DNA of 64,000 nt, from assembly GCF_015533855.1 (NCBI RefSeq), contig NZ_AP024154.1:3416501-3480500 (forward strand), written 5' to 3'. The notes beneath the pieces were generated by a model. It saw nothing but the letters and a program-made list of their open reading frames with translations. It searched no databases and was not told the DNA's origin. How positions within the stretch are numbered: position 1 is the stretch's first letter; each line of letters begins with the position of its first letter. Of this stretch, positions 25,115-34,665 are shown in pieces. This DNA is from Echinicola sp. 20G (GTDB lineage Bacteria > Bacteroidota > Bacteroidia > Cytophagales > Cyclobacteriaceae). The position numbers and the translations under genes are program-made.

Positions 25115-26200
25115 TTATTTCGATAGCACTGATGAATAAATGTTTTTTAGCCTTAGCGCTACACTATTAAGGTCCAAACCTAATTCAAGTAGCCTACTTC
25201 TACCATCACATTCATTGGTGTTGATTAGACCTAAAATTTTATTTTTTAAATCGACAGGATCAAAGTCAGTCAAGACATAACCTTTTGTGTTTCCTATTAA
25301 AGAAGCTACATCACCTACATCCGTAAAAACTCCTTTACAATTACAGGCCATAGCCTCTTTCACTACATTTGGAGAGCCTTCTTGGAGAGAACACATTACT
25401 AATAGGTCAGCTGAATTCAGGTATGCAATGATCTTACTATGTTCTATAGGGTAAGGGGTTAATATTTCAATATTGTGATCTCTAAGGCTTTTTTTGATTT
25501 TATTAAGCAATTGAAAATTCTTTCTTGGATCATTAATGTTTCCTAGAAAAAGAACATATTTCTTATCCGGCTTGAGATTAAGGGATTCCATGCAGGATTT
25601 TTCAGTTGGATAAAATATGTCTAGGTTAACCCCGTTAGGCAAAATATTTGATTTATTTTTTTGCCAAACAACTTTTTCAATATTAGGCGATTTTGAGATT
25701 ATTTTTTTTACAAAAGGCTGAATAATTAGGGAAGACACAGTAAGAATATTTAGGCTTGGTTTTGCTTGAGAAAGCTTTTCAACCCTGCCATATGCATCCG
25801 TTCCCATTAGTGAGAGCACGATTGGAATTTTAGGTCTACTTAGAACTGCCACCCAGGCAGAAAAGGTAAAATGGGCGTGTATAAGGTCAAAATTGGATTT
25901 TTTTAGAATTTTCCTTAACCTTCCTATGTTGGATATGTACCCTTTAAAACCTTTTCCTATGATTCTAAAGTAAGTAACATTGATGTTAAGCTTCGATAAA
26001 GAATCTCCTTGAACTTTAATAAAAGGAGCTACATCAAAGCCCTTAATATTTCCTGAGGATACAAAAAGGACATTATATTTTTTTTGTTTGTCACTGATCA
26101 AGTCTTTTTCTAAAGACATAGAACCCTTTTGTGATTTAATTGCAGTAATTTGCATTTTTTGTTGACAGTTTGTGGTGTAGGACAGATAGATAAACTTCAC
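25115..26200 (-). CDS. Glycosyltransferase family 4, tandem paralogue A
   Basis: 361 residues as drawn from GTG at 26200. The conserved part begins near residue 42 (YNVLFVSSGNIKGFDVAPF), so the real start may be an internal ATG (Met16 or Met28). Motifs: LIHAHFTFSAWVAVLSRPKI, VLSLMGTDAYGRVEKL, FLGNINDPRKNF (start of domain 2) and LLVMCSLQEGSPNVVKEAMA (donor site with catalytic Glu pair). It is closely similar to the next gene upstream, from which it is separated by 86 bp, so the two arose by tandem duplication. A VGDV motif follows the donor site, as in the neighbour. Confidence 0.87.
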   Translation of the reverse strand: MKFIYLSYTTNCQQKMQITAIKSQKGSMSLEKDLISDKQKKYNVLFVSSGNIKGFDVAPFIKVQGDSLSKLNINVTYFRIIGKGFKGYISNIGRLRKILKKSNFDLIHAHFTFSAWVAVLSRPKIPIVLSLMGTDAYGRVEKLSQAKPSLNILTVSSLIIQPFVKKIISKSPNIEKVVWQKNKSNILPNGVNLDIFYPTEKSCMESLNLKPDKKYVLFLGNINDPRKNFQLLNKIKKSLRDHNIEILTPYPIEHSKIIAYLNSADLLVMCSLQEGSPNVVKEAMACNCKGVFTDVGDVASLIGNTKGYVLTDFDPVDLKNKILGLINTNECDGRSRLLELGLDLNSVALRLKNIYSSVLSK

Positions 26201-26286
26201 TCGGATTGGAGGATTGATTAGTAGAGTAGAGGTTAAAGTCTTTGTCTTTCTATTCCTGAGTCTTAAATACGCTTATGGTATTTGAA

Positions 26287-27381
26287 TTAAAGGGATTTAC
26301 TATAAATTGATTTTAAGCGATTGGCAATACTTTTTGTGTCTAGACCTAATGAAATAATGCGGTTTCTACCTTCAATTTCACTCGTTCTATCAACGGATAG
26401 TATTTTGTCCACTAAGTTGTCTTTATTAAACTTAGTAATAGCATAACCTTTAGTGCCTTTAATAATACTTTTCACATCGCCCACATCTGTAAATACTCCC
26501 TTACAATTAGATGCCATTGATTCTTTCACTACATTTGGAGATCCTTCTTGTAATGAGCACATTACTAAAATGTCAACTGATGATAAGTATTTTATGATTT
26601 TATCATGATTGACAGGGTAAGGGGCAATTATTTCATAGCCAAGATGATTAAGGTCATCTTCAGCATCCTTGAGTAGCTGAAAGTTCTTGTTATAATTATT
26701 AGTATTACCCAAGAACAAAATGTATTTAGATGTTTTTGACAGACCGAGCTCGTTCCGGTAACATGTTCGTTTACCATCAAATTTTTCAATATCAACTCCA
26801 TTTGGTAATATATATGATTTCTTTCTCATCCAAACATGTTCTTCGATATTGGAGGATTTTGAAATAATACTTCTTACAAAAGGTTGAATTAAATATGTTA
26901 AAAAAGTAAGGTATTTATTGACAAATGGGATTTTTGATGAGTTTTTTACTCTACCTAGTGCATCAGTTCCCATTAAGGATAAAACAATTGGAACCCTAGT
27001 GAATGTTAAAACAGCAACCCAGGCAGAAAGAGTGAAATGAGCATGAATTAGGTCAAAATTATTTTTTTTGATAAAATTTCTTAGGTTTTTAATGTTTTTG
27101 AGATACCCAAAAAAACCTTTTCCTTTTATTTTAAAATAAGTAACCTCAGTTCCAATTTCAGTAAGAGAGTCCCCTTGAACTTTGATGAAAGGAGCTAAAT
27201 CAAAATTTTTCTGATTTCCGGAAGAAACGAAAAGTACTTTTTTTATTTTCTCCCCAAAGTTGGTAAAGTGGACGTTTCTACTTTCTTCAATGGAGTATAA
27301 ATCATCATGATTTTCTTCTTCTATTAGGTCATCAAAATAAGTGTTCTTTTTAACGATTGGGTTCATTTTTTTAGTATACAT
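26287..27381 (-). CDS. Glycosyltransferase family 4, tandem paralogue B
   Basis: 364 residues. Shares long identical stretches with the neighbour at 25115-26200: KVLFVSSGNQKNFDLAPFIK, LIHAHFTLSAWVAVL, VLSLMGTDALGRV, ILPNGVDIEKFDG and LVMCSLQEGSPNVVKESMA. An N-terminal extension of about 45 polar residues precedes the fold. The shared 'APFIKVQGDSL' loop suggests that both recognise a similar acceptor or donor. The pair could add two identical or related sugars in the repeat unit. It lies 109 bp after the deacetylase gene. Confidence 0.87.
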   Translation of the reverse strand: MYTKKMNPIVKKNTYFDDLIEEENHDDLYSIEESRNVHFTNFGEKIKKVLFVSSGNQKNFDLAPFIKVQGDSLTEIGTEVTYFKIKGKGFFGYLKNIKNLRNFIKKNNFDLIHAHFTLSAWVAVLTFTRVPIVLSLMGTDALGRVKNSSKIPFVNKYLTFLTYLIQPFVRSIISKSSNIEEHVWMRKKSYILPNGVDIEKFDGKRTCYRNELGLSKTSKYILFLGNTNNYNKNFQLLKDAEDDLNHLGYEIIAPYPVNHDKIIKYLSSVDILVMCSLQEGSPNVVKESMASNCKGVFTDVGDVKSIIKGTKGYAITKFNKDNLVDKILSVDRTSEIEGRNRIISLGLDTKSIANRLKSIYSKSL

Positions 27382-27490
27382 ATTAAATAATGAAAAAACG
27401 ATTTAGATCGATTTCACATCTAAATCAGATAAATATACGATTTTTAATCCAGTCTGGATTGTGTATGTTTCTGAAAATAAATGTTTTAAG

Positions 27491-28384
27491 TTAGTTTACT
27501 TTTGTGTTTGAATGCCATATACCGACCATTCGGCAAATATTTTCTGCTTTAGATCCTCCTTCCAAAAAACCTATTCTAGGCAGACAATAATTGTCGTGTA
27601 ACATATCTTTGGTTAATACTTTAGGTATAGTTGAAAATGCCAACTCAAAATTATTCTTTTTAAGTAACGCTATTTCTCGAGAACCATAATCTCCATTAGG
27701 GTACGCGAAGGTCGAAATGGGCTTCTCAGTCCAGAGTTCAACTTTTTCTTTGCTGTGCGTTATTTCAAACTTTAACTCACTTTCTGAGCATCTAATTAAA
27801 ATAGGATGGCTATGAGAGTGGGCTCCGACTGATACAAAATCAGACAAGATGTTCTTTATCTCTTGTACTGTCATTGCTTCCCTAGGTGCCTTAATTTTAT
27901 CTTGAATGCTGGCCATAAATTTTAATCTTTCTACATTGGGCAGTAATTTTAATTCATCTTTATTCGGTAAGTTTAATTTGTATTTGTTTGCTTTTTTGGC
28001 AGTAGAAAACCAAAAATTCCCCTGTTCTATAGCCTCAGTTGCTAAAAAAATTTGAATAGGGACTTTCTCACGGTCTGCAACTTTTGCCATGTTCTCTATA
28101 TTGGAGGCCCATCCATCATCCACAGTAATTAGTGCAGCACCTTTTGGAAATGGCATTGCTCCTTTAATGATAGCTTTTATATCTTCAACACTTATAAAAT
28201 AAAATCCATTCTTTTTTAACCATTTTATAGCAAATTCAAACTCTTCTTTTGAAGGTTTATGGAAATATATAGACAGAATTTTTTCCTCTGTTAGCGCAGA
28301 CTGTTTTGCCTTCCTAACTTTTCCTGAAAGAATAAATGTTTGCGCTACACAATAGGCAAGAAAATTTCTTACTTTTTTTTTCAT
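27491..28384 (-). CDS. Polysaccharide deacetylase (NodB homology)
   Basis: 297 residues of the carbohydrate esterase 4 type, which removes N- or O-acetyl groups from sugars. The metal-binding parts are visible: ALITVDDGWASNIENM (catalytic and metal Asp, about 89-104), the histidine motif GAHSHSHPIL (about 197-206) and STFAYPNGDYGS. The N-terminus has a weak hydrophobic stretch (about 5-20), so it may sit at the inner membrane. It lies 11 bp after the acyltransferase-like gene, so deacetylation and re-acylation of the same sugar is an attractive pairing. Confidence 0.88.
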   Translation of the reverse strand: MKKKVRNFLAYCVAQTFILSGKVRKAKQSALTEEKILSIYFHKPSKEEFEFAIKWLKKNGFYFISVEDIKAIIKGAMPFPKGAALITVDDGWASNIENMAKVADREKVPIQIFLATEAIEQGNFWFSTAKKANKYKLNLPNKDELKLLPNVERLKFMASIQDKIKAPREAMTVQEIKNILSDFVSVGAHSHSHPILIRCSESELKFEITHSKEKVELWTEKPISTFAYPNGDYGSREIALLKKNNFELAFSTIPKVLTKDMLHDNYCLPRIGFLEGGSKAENICRMVGIWHSNTKVN

Positions 28385-28395
28385 CCGTTTATAGC

Positions 28396-30060
28396 TTAAT
28401 AATTAAAAAAATGTGATTCATAAGACTGAAGTTCCTTCCAAAGTTTCTTTAAAAACACATCATTAGATTTTATTTGTAATTCTAGTAGATCTATCTGACT
28501 ATCTTGAATTATTTCATTTGCAATGCAACTGATAAAATCAATAATAGAAAGTTTGGTTTCATGTGAGAGGTATGAAAAAGCTAAGGTATTACTTCCTATA
28601 ATTATATCTTTTCCTTGATGTTTTTCCCCTGTCTTACTGTTTTTTGGAATGAACCATAAAATTGCTTTGAGCTCACCATTCTCAATTAAGGTATAAGAAT
28701 CATGGTTAAGTTCAAATCTCTTCATGGCATCCAGTAAAAATTTTTGAGAAACATGCTTGTCGAAGAGGTTCGTAACAGTTAAGAAATCCTCTAATCTGTT
28801 TTTTCTTATTGGCTTACAGGGAATTTCTAAAGGTAATTCTGCAATGTTTAACTTGAAAGAATCTTTAGGTACTGGATTGGCATCTTGATCAATCAAATCT
28901 ATAGTGATTTCATCTAAAGTTTTCTGATTGGGTTTGATGCGAATTTTTTCGTTTTTTTTCTTTAATACAAAGCCTTTTAATAAAGCATTCCTTTTTTGAT
29001 CCGAAATGTTATTCCGCTTTAGTAATTGTTTAATATGATTGGTAGCATATTCTTTTAACTGTAGTTTTTTCTTTTCCCATCTTGAACAAAATACTATTTC
29101 ATGTGTAATTAAAAATTTAGATGCCAACATAGATTTATATCCATCAACACCTCCTGGAGTTAAATCAAAAATTCCAATATTTTCCTCACACAGTGACTTT
29201 CCTAGCATTAAAAAATGTAAAATTCCTGGGGAAAATTTAGCGTAATTGGGACTATGTGTATTGATTCCTTGTAAGTGAACCACATTTGACCCTTTAAACC
29301 CTACGTTGGAGGCTATGATTTCTTCGTTAAGTTTTAAAATTGTTACATGAAGTATTCCAAGTTTAAAACAATCCATTAAAAAATGTTTTCTTAAGGGATC
29401 ATTCATGAAAGTGAGTTTACCATACATTGCTCCCTTCCTGAAATCATTTTGAATAATTAAATCATCAATTATACTTTTAAATTCTTCATGGGATTCTATT
29501 TTTTCAAAAACTAAGCTTCCTTTACGCTTTAGTCTATTTATTTTTTCCTTTTTATTTTTTTTCCGTAGTTCTTGAGCAATCTTTTCTTCATTACTTTCAA
29601 GAATAGGTTGCTGATAGGTTTTGGAAAAAATTCTTTTTTGAAAATACCCATCATCTTTAATGAAGTTCAGAGGTGTTTGACTGGGAACGTACTTTAGATT
29701 AATTGATGCATTAGGAAATGTTTTTTCAAACAATTTTAAGGAGTTACTAATAAACGCATCATTATTTGCTGGTGTACTTATCCAAGATTGATATTCAGCC
29801 TGGGACAATCCAGGGTGTGAATATATATTTTCAGATGTCTTTGTCAAAAATAAGAGGCCTTTTAAAGTACCATCAACCGTATAATCGGAAATTACAATTA
29901 GGTTGGACTGATCCCTATAGTTATTATGCCATGTTCGAATGAAGGCAGGACTTTGAAAAACTGTGGACCAAGGACAATTAGACATAAGTTCTTCCCATGC
30001 TTCATTGAAATTGCTATCATTTAGCAACTCAATTACATCAATGTTTTCATAGATTTTCAT
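28396..30060 (-). CDS. FemAB/CelD-like GNAT acyltransferase, large form, paralogue A
   Basis: 554 residues. The N-terminal part (about 15-330) fits the BcsL/CelD or FemAB-like GNAT domain: CPWSTVFQSPAFIRTWHNNY at the start, then LKLNEEIIASNVGFKGSNVVHLQGINT and LTPGGVDGYKSML. The last 150 residues form a further domain that I cannot name, with FDKHVSQKFLLDAMKRFELN and later LAFSYLSHETKLSIIDF. Such proteins transfer acyl or aminoacyl groups to amino sugars or cell-wall precursors. The ORF is AT-rich like its neighbours. It is a paralogue of the gene directly upstream and sits just before the deacetylase. Confidence 0.8.
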   Translation of the reverse strand: MKIYENIDVIELLNDSNFNEAWEELMSNCPWSTVFQSPAFIRTWHNNYRDQSNLIVISDYTVDGTLKGLLFLTKTSENIYSHPGLSQAEYQSWISTPANNDAFISNSLKLFEKTFPNASINLKYVPSQTPLNFIKDDGYFQKRIFSKTYQQPILESNEEKIAQELRKKNKKEKINRLKRKGSLVFEKIESHEEFKSIIDDLIIQNDFRKGAMYGKLTFMNDPLRKHFLMDCFKLGILHVTILKLNEEIIASNVGFKGSNVVHLQGINTHSPNYAKFSPGILHFLMLGKSLCEENIGIFDLTPGGVDGYKSMLASKFLITHEIVFCSRWEKKKLQLKEYATNHIKQLLKRNNISDQKRNALLKGFVLKKKNEKIRIKPNQKTLDEITIDLIDQDANPVPKDSFKLNIAELPLEIPCKPIRKNRLEDFLTVTNLFDKHVSQKFLLDAMKRFELNHDSYTLIENGELKAILWFIPKNSKTGEKHQGKDIIIGSNTLAFSYLSHETKLSIIDFISCIANEIIQDSQIDLLELQIKSNDVFLKKLWKELQSYESHFFNY

Positions 30061-30122
30061 GAATAGGAATTGTTTTGCATATTAGAAAAATGTCATTCTT
30101 ATACTGGTAATTTTAAGTTACC

Positions 30123-31670
30123 TTATGGAATGTTTTTTAAGATTGAAGTAACATTATCAAGCACAACTCTTTCATATCTTTTAAAGGAAGGGTGTAAGTA
30201 ATGTTGAACTATTTTAGGTGTAATTGAACCTGTTGGGATTTCCAAGTTTTGATCTTCTTCTTGATCAAACCAAATACAACACCTTAAAATATTTTGGCTC
30301 GAATAAGTATAAAAGTGAAGTCCTTCACTAATTAGTTTGGAGGCATTTTCTAAAAATTCCCATTGTGTTTCACCACTAGGATCATTGAAAAGAAGTAATT
30401 CTTTTAAATCATTCTTTTTGAAAACAATCGCTTTAATATCCGTAATATCTTGGCTATCAGCTGTACGATCCGGTTTTTGAAGTTTTTTTACTATTTTGTT
30501 TTTGAAGAGGTACTTTTGTTTTTTCAAAGACAGCTCAAATGACATCGGTCTGACATTAAGCTTCAAGAGAGATTTGTGAATGATTTTTTTTACGCTTTTT
30601 TTGAGTTTGAATTTTACATTTTTACTGATGGATATTTCTACTACCTCATCACTACTGGTAGAGATTCTCTCTTTATAACCATCGTCACCCGGTGTTAGGT
30701 CAAAGACCATATATCCTTGATCCTTCATCAGTTGGCCGAGCATGAAGAGGTGAACCAATGAAGGAGAATGTTTAGCGTGAAATGGGGAAAAGGAAATTAA
30801 ACCAGCTAGATGAATCCATTGATGGTCCTTTACTCCTATTATTGACGATATAATTTCGCCATCTAGCGTCAAAACTGTTACATGTAAAATACCCGATTCG
30901 AACAGAGATTGTAAAAAATACGGCCTTTGAGGATCTTTTTTTGATGGTATTTTATTGAACATAGCTGCTTGACGGAAATCTAAATGAACCAGAACTTCCT
31001 TTAGTACTGCTCTAAATTCATCTGGATCGTTAATTTCTTTTAGTTCAATTTTTCCAACTCTATTGATTCTATTGAACTTGGCTTTTAAATGTCTTTTTCT
31101 AAACAACTTTTGCTCATCGGTCAGCTTAAAGTCCATTAATGGTCTATGGTGATTAACAGATACTAAGTGTTTTTTCCACTGAGTATTGTTAATTAAGGGG
31201 TTGATCAGATTTTTAGCAGGTATAAATCTTAAAGAGAAGTGACAATTTGGGTATTCTTCAAATAGAGCTTCAATGGCATTCATTAAAAAGCCGTCGTCTT
31301 CAGACCCTGATAACCAAACTTGATATTCCGCATCAAATAATCCTGCCCCTTTAATTTCTAAAGATGAATTTACTTTGATTGGTTTACCATTAGTTTTTGC
31401 TGTTAAGAATAGTAAACTTTTGATATTGTCCTCTTCTATGCATAAAATTATGATGGGAGAGAAAATATCACTATTGTTTTCATACCAACTTCTCACGAAC
31501 TCCTTACTTTGAAAAATCGTCGCCCATTCACAATTTCTGTATAAATTATCCCAAGAGTGTAAAAACTCAGGGTTGTTCATGAGATCCACAGCCAATTTCC
31601 CAGAGACTATGACTGGTTTTGTGGTAATTTTTTCGATATCACTAAAAATGTAACCTAGCATTTTCATCAA
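30123..31670 (-). CDS. FemAB/CelD-like GNAT acyltransferase, large form, paralogue B
   Basis: 515 residues. Same order as the next gene: NCEWATIFQSKEFVRSWYEN near the N-terminus, LRFIPAKNL, HLDFRQAAMFNKI, LTLDGEIISSIIGVKDHQ, LTPGDDGYKERIS, then a separate C-terminal region. The two are clearly homologous but well diverged. The original Met may be the second codon group (MKMLGY) since two ATGs lie close together. A GNAT-like fold implies an acyl-CoA or aminoacyl donor. With the deacetylase it suggests decoration of an amino-sugar polymer; substrate unknown. Confidence 0.8.
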   Translation of the reverse strand: MMKMLGYIFSDIEKITTKPVIVSGKLAVDLMNNPEFLHSWDNLYRNCEWATIFQSKEFVRSWYENNSDIFSPIIILCIEEDNIKSLLFLTAKTNGKPIKVNSSLEIKGAGLFDAEYQVWLSGSEDDGFLMNAIEALFEEYPNCHFSLRFIPAKNLINPLINNTQWKKHLVSVNHHRPLMDFKLTDEQKLFRKRHLKAKFNRINRVGKIELKEINDPDEFRAVLKEVLVHLDFRQAAMFNKIPSKKDPQRPYFLQSLFESGILHVTVLTLDGEIISSIIGVKDHQWIHLAGLISFSPFHAKHSPSLVHLFMLGQLMKDQGYMVFDLTPGDDGYKERISTSSDEVVEISISKNVKFKLKKSVKKIIHKSLLKLNVRPMSFELSLKKQKYLFKNKIVKKLQKPDRTADSQDITDIKAIVFKKNDLKELLLFNDPSGETQWEFLENASKLISEGLHFYTYSSQNILRCCIWFDQEEDQNLEIPTGSITPKIVQHYLHPSFKRYERVVLDNVTSILKNIP

Positions 31671-31714
31671 ATTTTGGTTTGAAAATTGTTAAATCGATAC
31701 GACAAAAAAAGATA

Positions 31715-33268
31715 CTAATTACTGCTTAATTTTTTTTTAAGTCCCTTTAGCTTCGGAGCAACCATAGACAACATCATCGTTTTGTCCGATTGGTTAAGTA
31801 AAGCAAACCAAGAAATTATAAGAATTGGTAAAAAAGCAAGTAGTGCGGCTACAGCCATCATCAGCCAACTGTTAATGACGATAAATTGTCCTGTTAAATT
31901 TGCAGATAAAAATGATGCGAAGAAGAGCGCAACTCCAGCTGCCAATGGAATATAAAATTCCATTATGCCAATGTTTAGTATTTTACTGGCATAAATAGGG
32001 GAGAATATTCCATTTTTACTGGTTACCGCTATTGCTCCAGCTAGTGCTACGCCCCAGAAACCAAAATCCAAGTAACCCACAAAAAATAAAGCCAAAAGAA
32101 GGTTGACAACACCCATTCCACCAGTTACCAAGCCTGGTATTTTTACTTTATTTAAGGAAGTGTTGATAGGGAAGAGAGGCAAAACTCCTAAATTTACCAC
32201 TAAATGACATAGCATTATAATCATCAGGTTTGAGTATTGGGCAAACTCAGGCCCCAACCATAACGTTAATAGTTCTTTTGAAAAGCCACATATTATTCCT
32301 GTCATTATTCCTATGCCTATGGCCAAAAACTTTACACCTAACTTTGCTATTCTTATGACGTCATCAATTTTATTATTAGCAAAGGAAATTAATAGCATAG
32401 GACCAATTAGACCACTTAATATTGTGGCCATTGTTCTTATTAAAATGTTCCATTGGAGGACTGCAGAGTATTTACCTGTTGCCTCAGCACCAAAAAACTT
32501 ATTGACAATAAAAACATCGATTTTAAGAAATAGAAGAAATCCAATTTGATTTACAACTAACCAGCCACCCATACTGGTCAATTTTCTTAATCTTTTTATA
32601 TCAAAATAGGAAGGCTTTATTTTTAATTCGGGAGTAAGCTTTTTCCAAAAGTTAATTGAATAGATTAATGAAATGGTAGCTCCTACAAAATTAGCCAGTC
32701 CAACAAACTTTAATGAAGGCTCGAATAAAGTGAATAATACTACGATTGTAATGATCCGGAATATTACTCTATTTAGGTCCATGATTTTTCGTAAATCAAG
32801 CCTATTGTATGCGTACATTGATGTGCTGAAAATACTACTCAGCAGAGATGTCAAATAACCTGCGAATGTAAAGCCAAACAAATAGTAGGTATCTTTTAAT
32901 AAATCGTCAGGGACTTCAAATATTTGAGCTACGTCTACAGTAATATAGGTTAAAACTGGGATTTGCACAGCTATGATAGCTGCCATCGTAAAAAAAGCCG
33001 TATTGAATGTTTTATTTCCACTTAGCCATTCATTGTTTTGAATGTCAATAGTGAGGAACCTTGTGATTGCACCATTAATGGAAACAGTAATTATACTTAT
33101 ATATTCGGTAAATACCATTGCCAAGGGAACTAAGCCATAAGCAGCAACACCCACATATTTGATCAAGTAAGGCACCATCCACAGTCCTATTAGAATATTG
33201 ACGATAAAGGACACAATATTCATTGTCAGGTTCTTTGGAAACTGATTTTTAAAATTCTTGTTTTTCAT
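31715..33268 (-). CDS. Lipid-linked oligosaccharide flippase (Wzx-like, MATE/PST superfamily)
   Basis: 517 residues with about 12-14 hydrophobic segments. The start FPKNLTMNIVSFIVNILIGLWMVPYLI is the typical first helix of the polysaccharide transport family. It is followed by GVAAYGLVPLAMVFTEYISIITVSINGAITRFL. It would move undecaprenyl-linked repeat units across the inner membrane for polymerisation. It is in the middle of the operon, 84 bp after the sugar dehydrogenase gene. The assignment is by topology and family pattern. Confidence 0.88.
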   Translation of the reverse strand: MKNKNFKNQFPKNLTMNIVSFIVNILIGLWMVPYLIKYVGVAAYGLVPLAMVFTEYISIITVSINGAITRFLTIDIQNNEWLSGNKTFNTAFFTMAAIIAVQIPVLTYITVDVAQIFEVPDDLLKDTYYLFGFTFAGYLTSLLSSIFSTSMYAYNRLDLRKIMDLNRVIFRIITIVVLFTLFEPSLKFVGLANFVGATISLIYSINFWKKLTPELKIKPSYFDIKRLRKLTSMGGWLVVNQIGFLLFLKIDVFIVNKFFGAEATGKYSAVLQWNILIRTMATILSGLIGPMLLISFANNKIDDVIRIAKLGVKFLAIGIGIMTGIICGFSKELLTLWLGPEFAQYSNLMIIMLCHLVVNLGVLPLFPINTSLNKVKIPGLVTGGMGVVNLLLALFFVGYLDFGFWGVALAGAIAVTSKNGIFSPIYASKILNIGIMEFYIPLAAGVALFFASFLSANLTGQFIVINSWLMMAVAALLAFLPILIISWFALLNQSDKTMMLSMVAPKLKGLKKKLSSN

Positions 33269-33352
33269 AGATAATTCTAAAGAATAGTCGTGAAAATAAA
33301 ATACACGGTTATAGAGGGTGTTGCTAAAAATAAAGGGCAGCTTGGAGAAATA

Positions 33353-34660
33353 TTACCAACAGAGACCTGCGTAATTTGACATTGACTCCAATTCTGGAAT
33401 TCTTACCAAATCAATTAAGGCGTCTTTTGATTTAAGTTTATCCATATAGTTTGAGGGATCAAAATTTTTATGATTTAACAAAACCACATCAGCATTGTCT
33501 AAAGCTTCGTCAGGGTCATTGGTAATAAGATCTGAAAGGTGAGGTAGAAGTTTTTCAATGAATATTTTATTTGCTCCTACCAGCTTAGAAATATGTACGT
33601 TTTTATCATATATGGTTAAATTAAATCCTTTTCCTATCAATTTTTCTGCGATATCCACAGAAGGACTATACCTCAAATCATCAGTATCTTCTTTGAATGA
33701 AAGCCCCATAAGTGCTATGTTCTTTTTTCCGGTATTTTGAATGAGTTCAAAAGCAATTTGTTTTTGAAGCTCATTGGATTCATGAACTGCATTTAAAACT
33801 GGAGTGGTGAGATAATTGTCATGGGCTAGTGTTACAATTCCTTTCAAATCTTTAGGAAGACAAGAGCCGCCATAAGCAAATCCAGGTTTAAAGTAGGCAG
33901 GAGAAATATTTAACAAGGTATCTTTACAAAAAATATCCATTACTTTATGAGAGTCGATATTCAAAGATTTACAGATATTACCTACTTCATTAGCAAATGA
34001 AATTTTAAGCGCATGGTAGGAGTTGTTGACATATTTTATAATTTCTGCAACCTCAATATCTGTTTGAATGATTGGAGCTTTTAAATTTTCATAAAGACTG
34101 GAGACTTTGGATAATGCTACTTCATGATCTCCACCAATAACAGTAACTGATGGATTGTAATAGTCTTTCACAGCTGACCCCTCTCTAAGAAATTCTGGAT
34201 TGGATACTACCGAAAAATGTTCCCCTCTTTTTTTTCCAGAGTAATTCTCAATGATTTGACCAATTTTTTGATTCGTACCAGGCATGACGGTACTTCTAAC
34301 GACGATTACATGAAAGTCTTCTTTATCAGCAATTGCTTCACCAATTTGTTCAGCGGTTTTATGAATATAATCTAAGTTTAAGTGTCCATGTGGAGAGGAT
34401 GGAGTTCCCACACATATTATACTTATTTCAGAACTATGTACTGCTTCTTTGGCGCAAGTGGTTGCAGAAATTTTCGATTTAGAGTGCTCTTCATTAATAA
34501 TATTCCCAATTTCTTTTTCAATAATTGTGGGTAAACCATTATTTATAAGGTTTACTTTATATTCATTAATATCTACACCTATTACCTTATGGCCATTTTT
34601 TGCCAAACATCCTAGACTTACACAACCAACATATCCCAAGCCAAAAATTGAAATATTCAT
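33353..34660 (-). CDS. Nucleotide-sugar 6-dehydrogenase, AlgD (GDP-mannose dehydrogenase)-like
   Basis: About 435 residues from ATG 34660. An upstream in-frame start at 34723 would overlap the previous gene and add 21 residues unlike the family. N-terminal NAD domain: MNISIFGLGYVGCVSLGCLA. NPEFLREGSAVKDY, KYVNNSYHALKISFANEVGNI and the active-site Cys in PGFAYGGSCLPKDLKGI (about 255-271) follow. The end YAGLCW and the whole layout match GDP-mannose 6-dehydrogenase better than UDP-glucose dehydrogenase, whose loop reads GFGGSCFPKD. It would oxidise a nucleotide hexose to a uronic acid, GDP-mannuronate if truly AlgD-like. Confidence 0.85.
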   Translation of the reverse strand: MNISIFGLGYVGCVSLGCLAKNGHKVIGVDINEYKVNLINNGLPTIIEKEIGNIINEEHSKSKISATTCAKEAVHSSEISIICVGTPSSPHGHLNLDYIHKTAEQIGEAIADKEDFHVIVVRSTVMPGTNQKIGQIIENYSGKKRGEHFSVVSNPEFLREGSAVKDYYNPSVTVIGGDHEVALSKVSSLYENLKAPIIQTDIEVAEIIKYVNNSYHALKISFANEVGNICKSLNIDSHKVMDIFCKDTLLNISPAYFKPGFAYGGSCLPKDLKGIVTLAHDNYLTTPVLNAVHESNELQKQIAFELIQNTGKKNIALMGLSFKEDTDDLRYSPSVDIAEKLIGKGFNLTIYDKNVHISKLVGANKIFIEKLLPHLSDLITNDPDEALDNADVVLLNHKNFDPSNYMDKLKSKDALIDLVRIPELESMSNYAGLCW

Positions 34661-34665
34661 AATGT

